Source: Pseudoips prasinana (Eukaryota; Arthropoda; Insecta; Lepidoptera; Nolidae). From it: a stretch of 64,000 nt of DNA. The DNA is taken from NCBI GenBank assembly GCA_951640165.1, contig OX621261.1, positions 744,001 through 808,000 on the forward strand. The letters are read 5' to 3'. The notes beneath the pieces are model-generated. The model saw only the letters and a list, made by a program, of their open reading frames with translations, searched no databases and was not told the origin of the DNA. The translations under genes were made by a program, and so were the position numbers. Positions 52,416 to 63,377 of this stretch are shown in pieces (the first letter of the stretch is position 1; each line of letters starts with the position of its first letter).

Positions 52416-53327
52416 TCAGTTTTTTGAAGTATTTATGATAATTCTTGGTATGCCTTTTGTGTATTTTATAGTTAAGTTGTTTTCTCCTCTTTCAGTTCTT
52501 CTTTTAAGTTCCTCACGTAGAGTTAATATTTCAGTTTTTTGGCACATTGTTTGGTCTGGGTAGCATTTTATTCCGTCTTTCTGTTTATATATAGCCGTTT
52601 TATTCCGCAGTATAGCCTTAGCTGCGTTTGCGGAACCAAAACACACTTTTATAGGCCGAGATTTATTTTCAGTATATTTACCCAGTCGAAAACATTTGAT
52701 AGGCTCATTGCTGTTAGGATTGGCTAAGTTTATGATCTCGTTTACTCTTTCGCTGTCGTACTTAATTCTCTCATTTCTATCCCTTGTATATTTTTCTTCA
52801 ATGCCACTAATAATAACATTATTTTCCCTAAGAATTCGCTCATTAATTTCGGTAATTATTTCACTATGTGCAAGGTTAATTGCCGATTGATTTTTCGACG
52901 TAGAGGCTTTGAGATTTGTGAAGTCTTTTTCAAGATTCGTGAACTTTTTATTTAGATCTGTGTTTGATGTTTCTATTTTAATAATTTCTTCATTAACTCT
53001 GCTTTGTTCTAAAGAGAGTTGTTCGGTGGTGGATTTAATTTGTGTAATTTGAGTATTTATTTGTGATACCTGCAGTGATATTTCATCCAATTTTGAATTT
53101 TGTGATTTTTCCATACTTGATATCATTGTGGTCATTTTCATGACAAAATCATCGAATTTGTGGGATAGATCATCTTCCCGTGTTTTCCGTTTCCTGAAGG
53201 TGATTCTGCTTTCTTCCATCTCTGTGTTGACCAATTGCCTCAAATCAGGTTGTGATAGCGATTCACTCCGAGTTGCTATAGTGTCATTGCTATCAGCATA
53301 CGTAGTTGGTGAACGTCGTGCGGCCAT
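52416..53327 (-). CDS. LINE ORF1 with coiled coil and RRM-like fold
   Basis: 303 residues from ATG 53327. Residues 55-170 are a long coiled coil with heptads (SQINTQITQIKS, FTNLEKDFTNLK). Then comes NNVIISGIEE, the start of the RRM-like domain of L1-type ORF1 proteins, followed by VNEIINLA, KCFRLGKY and KVCFGSANAAKAIL. A basic C-terminal domain follows. It would bind the element RNA as a trimer. The stop lies 122 bases upstream of the first GTG of ORF2; the ORF2 frame itself overlaps it. Confidence 0.75.
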   Translation of the reverse strand: MAARRSPTTYADSNDTIATRSESLSQPDLRQLVNTEMEESRITFRKRKTREDDLSHKFDDFVMKMTTMISSMEKSQNSKLDEISLQVSQINTQITQIKSTTEQLSLEQSRVNEEIIKIETSNTDLNKKFTNLEKDFTNLKASTSKNQSAINLAHSEIITEINERILRENNVIISGIEEKYTRDRNERIKYDSERVNEIINLANPNSNEPIKCFRLGKYTENKSRPIKVCFGSANAAKAILRNKTAIYKQKDGIKCYPDQTMCQKTEILTLREELKRRTERGENNLTIKYTKGIPRIIINTSKN

Positions 53328-53470
53328 CTTTGGGACAGGTTGGCGTGTTCCGGGGGTAACACAATATTAGAATGTCACTTGTCACTTTTGTCAACAATCA
53401 ATATGGAGTTTTATTGTACTATGCACAAAGTTGATATTGGTTTAATATAAATTAAAACATTTTTTAAATG

Positions 53471-53545
53471 GATTTAAAATATTAGCGAAGCGTCCGTTCC
53501 ATGCAGTCGCGCGCGCGGTACTCGCGGGTACAAATATATGGTGAT
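53471..53545. other. Flank left of the BEL/Pao LTR
   Basis: A CG-rich (GCGCGCGCGG) stretch between the LINE 5' side and the LTR. No gene. Its last bases would be the target duplication of the BEL/Pao element, but the other side lies outside the window. Confidence 0.4.
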
Positions 53546-53744
53546 TGTTCGGGTGATAAGGTTGAGGTTTGCGTGCCGGTGATAGAAATGAAACGACGTG
53601 TGTGTTGTATGCAACAATCTATTGGACACTGAGCATAGAGTATATTTTATACACTGGGGTATGAGCGATGCACTGTTCATATAATCAATCATAAAATATT
53701 GGTGCGTTGGTAGAACATTATAGATATTGGAGTAAGACTAAACA
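53546..53744 (-). repeat. 3' LTR of BEL/Pao no. 2 (199 bp)
   Basis: On the minus strand it starts TGTTTAGTC right after the polypurine tract and ends CACCCGAACA. Its last 90 bases equal 63911-64000 with one mismatch (near 53599). Open frames read through the two LTRs are not genes. Confidence 0.85.
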
Positions 53745-53762
53745 TACCGCCCACCAAAAGGG
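53745..53762 (-). promoter_or_regulatory. Polypurine tract of BEL/Pao no. 2
   Basis: On the minus strand CCCTTTTGGTGGGCGGTA lies directly before the LTR start; the GGTGGGCGG core is also found before the LTR of BEL/Pao no. 1. Confidence 0.7.
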
Positions 53763-54059
53763 TTTAAAGCCTTTTCTAAATAACAAAATTAGAAATAACA
53801 TTACTGTGTAACAAGCAACACACGAAATCTTATACAAATAAAAACTTATACACTAAATTTATGAGATAAAAAAGTAAAGTTACACAGTTGAATAAGATAA
53901 TTTGATATACACACTAACATATGATATTTTACTTATGGATAAACAAAAGATATAGAATAGAAATCTAAGTTGACAAACTAAAACAGAATCTGTGTAGGTA
54001 CCTCACTAATGGGACTAACTGTTTTAACCTAATTAGTCTTTATTATTTATTGGTAATGC
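53763..54059 (-). other. BEL/Pao 3' noncoding stretch
   Basis: AT-rich, no gene. It separates the integrase tail from the polypurine tract. Confidence 0.45.
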
Positions 54060-54300
54060 ACATAAATTTGAAATTGACCGACGGGTTAATTTACCATTGT
54101 AGCGCACTGTATAAACTCGGGTTATGCCATCTCGGGATGTTTCTCCACAATCCTTGCTAATGCCCATTTACTCGGCGGCATATTTTCATTTTTAAGCAAT
54201 ACAATATCGCCAACTTCAAACTCGCTTGCTTTTTCAACCATTTCGGTCTTTGATTCAGTCTCGACAAATATTCAGTTTGCCAACGTCTCCAAAATCTAAT
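54060..54300 (-). pseudogene. BEL/Pao integrase C-terminal tail
   Basis: In three frames the minus strand reads EYLSRLNQRPKW, then FEVGDIVLLKNENMPPSKW with ALARIVEKHP, then RVYTVRYNGKLTRRSISNL. These are the blocks of the C-terminal domain of Pao integrases. It directly follows the YLNPYLDIGDV linker, so the zinc-binding part and the DDE core, which should lie between, have been deleted. Confidence 0.7.
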
Positions 54301-54307
54301 ATGCTAT

Positions 54308-55366
54308 CTAATCTAATACGTCTCCTATATCTAAGTATGGGTTTAAATACTTTAATGTACTTGTACTTTTTACATTCCCCTTTTCCTTTATTCTTCCTAT
54401 TTCATCTGAAAACTCTTCTTCTTGTACTTTTCTAACGCATATTTCTAAAGCGTTTTGTAATTCTTCTGTTGTTATGTCTTGGTTTAGCTTCTTAGCATCT
54501 TTTTTCATATTTAGAAATCTTTTACAATGTACTATAACTCTCAATAGTTCGGAAAGTGAATCATATTCTTCAAACTTTAAATATTTATTTTCTTCATCTG
54601 TTACATTTACATATGACTGTATATTTTTCTTCCTCTCTGAATTTGTGGTTATTGCTGTTGGTCTCGTAAATTCAATATCTTCATCTCTAAGCCAAGTAGG
54701 TCCATCCCACCACAACCGTTTCTGTAGTAGTTCTGATAAAAACCAACCTCTCGAAGCTATGTCTGCTGGGTTATCAGCAGATTGCACATGGAACCATTGA
54801 GTGCCGCTTATTTGCTCTACTATCTCCACCACACGGTTTGCTACAAATGGTTTCCACCTATTTGGTTCTCCGAAGATCCATGCTAGGGCTATAGTTGAAT
54901 CAGTCCATGCGAAAACATTATGTGATGGAATTCTCATGGCTTGACTTACTTTGGTTAACAATTTTGCTAGCAGCGTTGCTCCACAAAGTTCGAGTCGTGG
55001 GAGTGAGATGGTTTTTACAGGTGCTACCTATGTTTGCGATGCGATAAGCTTTATTATTGTATCATGGCCGGTAGTTTGTACACGACAGTAAACTACAGAT
55101 GCATATGCCTTCTCAGAGGCGTCACAAAATCCATGCAATGTTATTCGTTCTTTTTCAGTACTGATGCTATTCAGCCATCGTTTGATTCTTAATTCGTTTA
55201 CATTCTCTAAATCTTTTCTTATGAACTCCCACTCTTCTTTAAAGTCATTCTTGATTTCTTGGTCCCATCCCACTCCTTCCAGCCACAATTTTTGTACCGA
55301 AATTTTTGCTTTTACTATGACTGGTGATATCCATCCTAATGGATCAAATAGTTTTTGTATATAAAT
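54308..55366 (-). pseudogene. BEL/Pao RT end, RNase H and linker
   Basis: Two main pieces. At 55366-55028 are KLFDPLGWISPVIVKAKI, WLEGVGWD and LHGFCDASEKAYASVVY (RNase H start with its Asp). At 54961-54308 are FAWTDSTIALAWIFG (second RNase H box), VVEIVEQISGTQWFHVQ, NPADIASRG and the long linker ending TLKYLNPYLDIGDV. A frame change lies near 54970-55030. The upstream RT is at 60398-61083, beyond the LINE insertion. Confidence 0.75.
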
Positions 55367-55596
55367 ATAATAATAATAAAATAAAATAATCGTTTATTTT
55401 TCTCTTAAAGGTACATGCATTAGTTTTAACAGTTTAGGTTACAAAATTTGAGCTTAAGTTAGACCTTTGAGAGAGCTGGAGTCTGTACTAGGCTCGAGAC
55501 CTGTATGACAAATCTCCAGGCTTTCTCCAACTTGCATACAAACTAGTAACTGTTAAAAGTTGACAGTGTTACAAATACAATTAATAAGAAACTTGT

Positions 55597-55605
<9 letters not shown>

Positions 55606-55640
<35 letters not shown>
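55606..55640. repeat. (TA)n microsatellite
   Basis: About 18 TA units in the 3'UTR of the LINE. Confidence 0.85.
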
Positions 55641-55644
<4 letters not shown>

Positions 55645-55726
55645 TGGTGTGGTGAATAAAGTGTATGACTGTGATTTACGTTGTCTGGAGTGTATGTTTT
55701 ATATTATATTATATATTTTATATTAT

Positions 55727-58680
55727 TTATTTAATTGGGAGGATGAAATTTTCTGTATGATTGTAGTCGAGATCCAAAAGCCATTTAGTTACTATGTATT
55801 TACATTTTGTCTTTCGCATAGGATGTATGTTAAGTAATTTGTTAATCTTATTGTATAAAAAGCTACCAAGGAAGTAATAGGAACGCTGGGCTAAGGCTGT
55901 ATTCACAAGTACTGGAGGGCATACAATGTGTTTTCTTCGCTGATTTATAAACTTTGTTGGGTCATAGGGGGTATTTGTATGAGTAGTCATGGTGAGTTTT
56001 AAAATAAATAATTTTCGTACAGTAAGAACGTTAGTGATGTGGTAAAGATTAGTGGTGGGGAACTGAAAGGGGAGTCGCCATCCAACTTTAAGTAGGGCTC
56101 TCTGAGCACGCTCTAACTTTAGAAAGTGAGTTTTGTAAGTCCCGCCCCAGGCCACAATACAGTACTGAATGATGGACTGACAGAGGGCTAGATACACAAG
56201 ACGGGTAACTTTAGTGTCTGCGACGTGCCGAAGATTTCGGAATATAAATATTAACTTGCGTAACCGCGAAGCTAGGGTATCAATATGGGGATGAAAAGAA
56301 AGTAGGTCATCTAGCACTACACCTAGATACTTGATAGTGTTGGTTCTAGTCAGGTTTAGGCAGCTGCAAGATGTATTGGGAAGAACATTACAGGAGTGGG
56401 CCATTAAGGAGTATTGAAATGACAACTGCTTGCCAACACTAGACAGAGAAAAGGTTAGATATTTTGTTTTCTCCACATTGAGTGTTAAGAGGTTCTGTGC
56501 CAGCCAGTCAGTAACACAGTTGAGACCACGCTGTGAAAATTCAAATGTAGACTGCCAAGAACTGCCGTGGAAATATCAGGGCAGTATCATCTGCATATGT
56601 GTAGACATAGCCATTTTGAAGGTGAAGTTTACATAGGTCATTTATATAGATTAAAAATAATGTCGGGCCGATGATACTGCCCTGAGGTACGCCGTGGGAA
56701 ATAGTAAGTTCATCACTGATCAGGTCATTAATTCTAACGCATTGTCGTCTGTTTGAGAGATAGCTCCTAAAGAGAGAAAGTTGTATGTCTCTAATACCAA
56801 TACCTTCGAGCTTTGTTAAAAGGATGGGAACAGAAATCGTATCGAACGCCTTTGCCAGGTCTAAGAAGATGCCAATTACTTTTTGTTTTAGATCTAGTTT
56901 GGAAACAATATTATTGGTAAGGTCTAAAACCGCATTTTGTGTTGAAATTCCGGAGCGGAATCCATACTGAGATGAAGCTAGTATTTTATGTTTTTCTAAA
57001 TAATTTATGAGTCTATTGTTCATAAGCCTCTCCAAAATTTTGGAGAGGGTTGGCAAAATAGATATCGGTCTAAAGTTGTTCGGTAGATCTCTGTCCCCAT
57101 TGCCTTTATAGATAGGATGTACTAGGGCCAGCTTGAAGGCATCTGGAAAGATACCAGTGGAGATAGCTAGGTTACAAATATATGTAATGGGTGGGATAAG
57201 TATATGTGCAAACATTTTAAGATTTTTTCCAGATATATCATCATTTCCCGTAGCGCAGTCACTTCTAAGATTTTTTATTAGGTCTTCAATCTCGGATTGA
57301 TCTGTTTCAAACATAACAAAGGTTTGTGGATACATTGGAACTACTGGCGGAGATTTAATATGTGTTTGTTTTAAAGTGATATCTTCTGCCAGGGTACGCC
57401 CGACGTTAATAAAATAATTATTTGTATTATTTATAGACAATTTGGGTTCAAATTTTGAAAGTAAATCACTTGCACTTGTTTTTTGTTTCGTTGTGGGTGT
57501 GATTGATTTGATAGCATCCCAGAGTTTTTTATTGTTGTTTTGTGAGTTGTTTATTTGAGCCTTGTCAAAGTTACGCTTTACAGTTTTAAGTAGTAAGGTA
57601 CAGTAGTTTCTATATTTTCTAAAAGTTACTTGGAGAATTACATCATTGGGGGATTTTTTTAGCTTGAGGTGTAGATTGTCGCGGTTGCGTAGGCATCGTA
57701 AAAGGACCGGTGTCATCCATAATTTTCTTAAACGTTTTCGGTTTGGTACTACTTTTTGTCCTGTATTAGCAATTATTATTGTTTTAAGAGACTTAATAAA
57801 ATAATTAGTTGCTTCATTTACATCACTCATAGAATACAATGGCCAAAGTCAATTAGATGGAGGTTGTCATTTATACCGTCATAATTAACTGATCTGATTG
57901 TTCTACTGTTGGATTTCGATCTGAAATGCAATTGATTCGAAATGTTGAGGAACATTAATACTGTGTCATGGTCAGTTAATGAAGTATCTGCCACAAAACA
58001 GGAAGCTTGACTTTTGGTTTTTAAAATTATATGATCAAGACAGGAGCGGTTTTGTCGTGTCGGGAGTACAAATGCAGGCAACATGCCATGGCACGCAAGC
58101 ATAGTAAGATAGTCATGTGATTGGGATTCATTATTATTTACAGATATGTCTATATTTAAATCTCCCGTTAGGATAATGTTCTTAAAGGATGTAAGTGATG
58201 ATAAGAGTTCATTTAATGAATCTAAAAATGGAGTAATGTTATGGTTGGCAGGCGGGCGATAAATAGCGACAACTATAGTATCGTTATCAATCGTCAAGGA
58301 GAGACAGTTTGCATCAACAATCTCAGGTTCTTTTACGATTGGTCGAAGTTGAGCGTCGTAGTATACTATTACACCCTCATTTTGCGTGCTATGTTGACTA
58401 GTAGCAACAGATGTGTAACCTTGCATTAAGGGTAGGGGAGGGGAGCTGAAAAGCCAACACTCAGTTAGGATAATAAGATCCCATGCCGTTCCACTTCTTT
58501 CAAGAAAGTGGTGAGTCCATTAAAGTTCTTATTTATGCTCCTGATATTTTGGCAAAGTAATTTTAGAGAATTTTTATGAGTCGCAGAAATTTGATGACAG
58601 TCGTCTATTAGACACGACGCAGAATCTGCCACTGACAGACCATCTAGGTCAGTTTGTATTATATTTAAATGATCGAATAT
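55727..58680 (-). pseudogene. LINE ORF2: endonuclease and RT with frameshifts
   Basis: Minus-strand pieces: from about 58680 an endonuclease start (LKLLCQNIRSINKNF) that shifts frame near 58500 into LIILTECWLFS. Then 58426-57827 with VIVYYDAQ, VAIYRPP, LTGDLNIDISV, CLDHIILK and LTDHDTVLMF. Then 57839-56541 with NFRPISILPTLSKILERLM, SQYGFRSGISTQNAV, FLDLAKAFDTI, HGVPQGSIIGPTLFLIY and VYTYADDTALIF. Last is 56476-55727 with the thumb (KYLGVVLDDLLSFHPHI) and tail. Three frame changes, near 58500, 57835 and 56515. Catalytic residues remain. Confidence 0.75.
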
Positions 58681-59056
58681 TTAAAAATATGTTGTTTAGG
58701 AGTGTATATATAAAGTTGCCATTTCCTGGGTTATATGGTAGATTCCCCTGTGGTGCAGTAGATCTGTTTATTATATAGTGCGTGATTAGGATACTTTTAT
58801 TTAATTGATAGTTATTGAAATAATTAAGAATGTTGTATGATAGACTTTTGGATTGTATAAAAGAGATATGTGTGTGTGAGTTATAACGTTTTTTAATATT
58901 AAATGAGTTTAAAAATATGGTAGTTTGTAAATGTGTACATATATATACATATGTGAACAATGTTTTATAAAATACAATAATAAAAACCATCAAATAATAA
59001 AATGGCAAACAGAAAATTAAACAAGTAAAATGGAATGTAACAGAATGACAGTCTAG

Positions 59057-59989
59057 TCAATTTGTTGCAGAGGTTAGTTTATAAATATCATTTTCCGAGT
59101 TGATACAAACCGGAGTAGCGTTGGCAAATTTTTTTATATAAACTTTTCCGTAGTTAGTCCAACAGCTATCGCAATGACCATCTTTTTGCAGCTTGCGACC
59201 CAAATAATATAGGTGCTTGGCGAGAGAGGTCAAAGATTCCGAAATATAAATGGGAACGGGTGGCCCCGGCAGCTGGATATGAGCAGTCGATAATTTTGAG
59301 TTTGGGTTCAACTTGTTGTAATTTTTTGAAGCTTTCAAAACATGTTCCTTGGTTGCAACCGAGTTAAATTCAACTATAATGGTGCTATTGGCATGTAATT
59401 GTTTTTTAGACTTCAATCGGTAGATATTTTTAATTTCCGACGTAGTAATACTTTGATAAATCGTTGTACCAATTTTTGTAATATTTTCGGTCAGCGTATC
59501 CTTGTTTTCGGGGTCCAATTTTGGTAAATTATTTATCTCAATCATAGTTGATCGAGTGTTTCTTTCAAGAAATTCAACCTTGGATTCCAACGCGCCAATT
59601 TGTTGCTTAAGGTTTGAATTTTCCCGCTCTGTATCTGACACACGATTCATTAGATCATCGTACTTACGAGAGAGGAAGTCGATAGATTGCTGAATTTGCT
59701 CATTTTGGTTTTTTATCTCCCCCATTTTGGCATTAATAGCTTCCATTTTCGAGTCCTGTTTGCGTTCGAATTCGGAAAAAAGTTCAGATAATTTGGTGAT
59801 GATAGTAGGGTTTTCCTCCTCATATTGTTCATATTGGCCATCTTCTCGTCTACGGCGAGTTCGCCGGCCCAAGTTCACGTTGATATCTTTCTTTGGATCT
59901 AGATTTTGGGACTGTATATTAAGTGCAGGTTCCGATGTGGCGGTAGGTAAGTTGGATTTTTCGGACTTGGGACTTTTACGTCCTGACAT
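59057..59989 (-). CDS. LINE ORF1 with coiled coil and FP25K-like C-terminus
   Basis: 310 residues from ATG 59989 with no break. A Lys/Ser-rich start, an RRTRRRRED basic patch near residue 42, and a coiled coil over about 65-145 (IQQSIDFLSRKYDDLM, LKQQIGALESKVEFLE). An RRM-like segment follows (TMIEINNLPKLDPENK). The C-terminal third (VPIYISESLTSLAKHLYYL, SCWTNYGKVYIKK) resembles the FP25K-type domain also found in the ORF1 at 31867-32947. It would package the LINE RNA. Confidence 0.7.
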   Translation of the reverse strand: MSGRKSPKSEKSNLPTATSEPALNIQSQNLDPKKDINVNLGRRTRRRREDGQYEQYEEENPTIITKLSELFSEFERKQDSKMEAINAKMGEIKNQNEQIQQSIDFLSRKYDDLMNRVSDTERENSNLKQQIGALESKVEFLERNTRSTMIEINNLPKLDPENKDTLTENITKIGTTIYQSITTSEIKNIYRLKSKKQLHANSTIIVEFNSVATKEHVLKASKNYNKLNPNSKLSTAHIQLPGPPVPIYISESLTSLAKHLYYLGRKLQKDGHCDSCWTNYGKVYIKKFANATPVCINSENDIYKLTSATN

Positions 59990-60397
59990 TGTTTTTTATG
60001 TATGATATATTTAGTGTATTAAATATATACAATAAAATATGTATGTTGTATATTTATTTAACTTCTTCCAATTATCTTCAGTGATTAGGCAAGCGTATTG
60101 CAATGCGTCCGCGCAAGCCGTATGTCACGCCGGGTGGGCCCACCTATGGCCGGTGATTCTGAGCGAGCGATATCTCGGGCGTGCGCATTGGTAGGTAATT
60201 GAGGTGCACTAATTAGGACTATATTTGTTTATGTTTATTGTCTCACTCACGCAGTTACTGCAATCGCCACCTCCTTGCGTTGGCTAGTCTCCTGGTACTT
60301 GAGGTGAATTTACGCACTTGATTTTTTATTTAAATTAATTAAAATCACTGAGTTGACACGTCCGATACACACGGGATCCAAGAGGGGAGAGGAGAGG
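59990..60397 (-). other. LINE 5'UTR
   Basis: No gene. GC-richer than the ORFs around 60110-60180. As 5'UTR it may hold an internal promoter, but I see no motif that shows this. Confidence 0.4.
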
Positions 60398-61083
60398 ATA
60401 TCTGACAAGATTGTTCTCTTGGTTATAGCCTTTGATGATATCGGTTCTAATTGCAATTGATAGTGAAATTCATCTCTTCCAATATTCCAAGACAGACCAA
60501 GAGCTTTGATAACACCATCTAACTTCAAATCTAAATTAGCCTTTGTGGTAACCTTGTTGATGTCTATAGATTTAAAAAAATCAGTGTCATTGGATGCCCA
60601 TTTCTGAAGTTCAAACCCTCCTCGCTTCAGGATAGTTATTATTTGTTTGCTAAGGAGGATTGCTTGTTCTGTTGTATCGCAGCCGGAAATTAGGTCATCT
60701 AGATAACAGTCTTCACGAATTATTTTAGTAGCTTCAGGGTATAGATCTCCTTCGTCTTGTGCGAGTTTCATTAAAGTTTTTATGGCAAGGTATGGTGCTG
60801 ATGCAGTACCAAATGTGACTGTTTTTAATCTGTAATCTTTGACTTCAGGAGTTTTGTAGTTTAGGTCGTTGTTATCTTTGACGCTACCACGCCAGAGTAG
60901 TCTGTGATAATCTGTGTCTTTCTTGTCTAAAAGTATCATCCTATACATTTTGATAATGTGGCTTGCGAAACATACTTTGTGCATGCGCACTCTCATTAGC
61001 ACACTTCGCATGTCTTCTTGCAGTACAGGTCCTGTCATCAGTTCATCGTTTAATGATATACCGACTGCCTTTGCATGACGCAT
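60398..61083 (-). pseudogene. BEL/Pao reverse transcriptase
   Basis: The minus strand reads AVGISLNDELMTGPVLQEDM, VCFASHIIKMYRMILLD, YHRLLWRG, VTFGTASAPYLAIKTLMKLA, then EDCYLDDLISGC (catalytic DD in YLDD), RGGFELQKWAS and TKRTILSDI. A one- or two-base slip near 61060-61083 separates it from the upstream frame. The downstream frame is cut by the LINE at 60397, so residues read beyond that point belong to the LINE flank. Confidence 0.8.
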
Positions 61084-62954
61084 CGAATACTACTCTAATC
61101 TTTGTTGTTTCTTTGTCTCTTCGAATTACGGCATGATGTGGTAGGTAAACACACCGGTTGTTAATTTCGTTATTTGGTATTTCCTCCATATGACCCATTG
61201 CTAGATATTCTTCTAGTACCTTGTTGTACTCTTCTCTTAATTCAAGCGTTTTATTAAGTCGCCTTTCTTGCTGAAGCAAGCGGTTCATTGCGATTTCTCT
61301 GGTGTTACCGTAGGGTGACATGGGTTCATTGGTATTAAATGGGAGTTGTACAACATACTGCCCATTGCTGTTTCTTTTGTAAGTCTTTTCGTAGAAGGTT
61401 TCGCATTCTTTTTCTTCCCTTGTGTATTTCCTCTTTGGATCTGATTCTACTTCCGATAGCGTTTTTAGTAAGTTATCTTCTATGATTTGGTGATGCATAA
61501 CAAGAATAGAATCAGATTGTTGTTGTTTGTCTTCTATCTTTCCGAACAAAATCCAGCCCAGGTTGGTTTTATGAGCACACGGTGACCCTGGTGGACCTTT
61601 GATTAGTTGAGTCTGAACAATTTGTACATACACGTCGACACCCAAAAGCAAGTCAATAGAGCCTGGCTGGCAATAGTTAGGATCAGCCAGGACTAGTCCT
61701 TCTAGGTGAGGCCAATGGTTTGTGTTGATTGTGCGGGATGGTATTTTAGTAGTCAGTGGTTTCGACATAACATATGTTCTAACTTGTAATTTTAAATCTT
61801 CACATCTCGATTCTACGCTGATCTGAACTACTTGTTTAATATCTTGTCTCGATGATCCCATACCGATAACTGTGCCCTTCACAGGATACCGCTTGGCTGT
61901 GAGTTGTTGTGCAGCTCGTTCGCTTATATAACTGGCTTGTGAGCCTTGATCGATTAAAGCTCTTAATTTGGTTGTGTAACCGTCTTCACTTCTTACTAAT
62001 ACAATCGCAGTTGCCAGTAATACTGTACTTTGATTTGTAGAAACATGTGACGTCACCATTGTTATATCATCAGCTTCTTTGTTCTTCTCCACGTTTGTAT
62101 GCAGTGCTACTTGGGATAAATTTGCTGGCTGGTTTTCACCGCCGTGCATATTTATTGCTTGGCTTTCCTTGTTTTCGTGTAGAAGAGTGTGGTGCCGTCT
62201 TCTGCATAATCTACAGCTCGCTGTATTACGACAATACTTCATGGAGTGTCCGGGCACGAGGCAATTGAAACACAAATTGTTGTTTTTGACAAAGTCACTT
62301 CTCTGTATAGGTGATTGTTTTCCAAACTCTTTACAATGGCTAAGTGTGTGATTATCTTTGCACATTTGACATATTATTTTCTTATTCTCAGTGGTTGTCA
62401 CGTGAAAAGACCTTTCGCGTACATGAGCAGAACTTGGTTTCTGCTTTGTGGATTCTGTGAGTTCCAACGTGCGAAAGCGGTTTTCCAAGAACTTGCGAAA
62501 CATGTCAAGCGTGGGGAGGTCGTCTGTGTCCGTGCTACTGCTACTTACATATTCTTCCCAGTCCTTATGGGTTTCACTATCCAGCTTGTGCACTATAACG
62601 AATATTATCATAGGATCCCAGTTGTCGGTTTTCACATTCATATTATTAAGTTGGTGTAAACATTCAAATGTCGTATCTAACAAGTTTTTAATAAGGCTTG
62701 AATTATTCATAGTAAGCTTTTTCTGAGTAAAAAATCTCTTCATAATTACATCGATATTAATACGTTTATTGTTGTACCTACTTTGTAAAATCTTCCACGC
62801 TTGTTCGTAGTTTGAATCCGTCAATTGTATATGCCTTAATAATGACGCTGCTTCTCCGCTAAGACTTGTTTTTAAATAATGCAATTTTTGTACATTGTTT
62901 AAAGATACGTTTTTATGCACAAGTGTATCGAATAAATCATGAAATGATAACCAC
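61043..62954 (-). pseudogene. BEL/Pao gag C-terminal part, protease and RT start
   Basis: About 637 codons are open. Gag: DEWLSFHDLFDTLVHKN, SLSGEAASLLRHI, YNNKRINIDVIMKRFF. Zinc knuckles: CQMCKDNHTLSHC, CFNCLVPGHSMKYC and CRLCRRRHHTLLH. Protease: LRALIDQGSQASYI (Asp in DQGS, typical of Pao). Then LLLGVDVY, LGWILFGKI, and RT start PHHAVIRRDKETTKIRVVFDAS. It stops at 61043 after a frameshift. The 5' part of gag is beyond the SINE at 62955-63377. Confidence 0.8.
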
Positions 62955-63377
62955 TCATCATATGATAAATAAATTAGGTATTTACTTAGTGCAATTTATA
63001 GTATTAAAATAAATTAGGTATTTAATTAGTGCAATGGGCCGGTTGGCGTGGTTGGTAATTGCTTGCCTTTCGTCGTTCATTATATATTTATGTATTATAT
63101 GAAGTAAATATTTAGTATTGTACTAGCACTACCCCCGTCCGTGCGTGACTTTCAGGGTTGCCAACTGAAAACCAGCGCTAGGTGTAACCCACCTAGCTAG
63201 TGCTGAGGTGGTGACCCTTTCGGCAGAACATGCAAGAATCGTATTTGTGTGTGCATTGTCTTCAATTCTAGGTTATGTCTTGTAGAACTGTGTGTTGTAT
63301 ATTTGTACTCCTCATTTTCTTGTGTGTTGTGCTGAATTAAATGTTTTTCATTTCATTTCATTTTTCATTTCATTTCA
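62955..63377 (+). mobile_element. SINE-like insertion in BEL/Pao gag
   Basis: About 420 bases are inserted between the GTY and DEW codons of gag. CATATG lies on both sides as a probable target duplication. The tail is (CATTT)n. The 5' side starts with an imperfect duplication of an AAATAAATTAGGTATTTA unit (62966 and 63008), then GGCCGGTTGGCGTGGTTGG (about 63035), a tRNA-head-like box A. Inside is a CTAGGTG-TAAC-CCACCTAG hairpin (63178-63197). No ORF. The SINE class is inferred. Confidence 0.6.

Larger units (their letters stand above)
49492..53470 (-). mobile_element. LINE with both ORFs open
   Basis: The minus strand has 5'UTR (53470-53328), ORF1 (53327-52416), ORF2 (to 49492) and a low-complexity tail. 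Neither ORF has a stop or frameshift. The ORF set (coiled-coil ORF1; endonuclease plus RT without RNase H) fits the CR1/Jockey group. It lies directly next to the BEL/Pao no. 2 LTR at 53546. Confidence 0.75.
55367..60397 (-). mobile_element. Full-length-size LINE inserted in BEL/Pao no. 2 pol
   Basis: The insertion cuts the BEL frame between the LSDI block (60398 side) and the QKLFDPLGW block (55366 side). ATAT occurs at both junctions and may be a short target duplication. The LINE has a 5'UTR (60397-59990), ORF1, ORF2 and a 3' tail with (TA)n (55606-55640) and AATAATAATAAATA-like end. About 5.0 kb, so probably complete. It is a relative of the fragment at 9509-11928. Confidence 0.8.

Noticed and set aside
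53474..53692. 72-codon frame matching one at 63797-63994
   Set aside because: The similarity is explained by the two LTRs of BEL/Pao no. 2.
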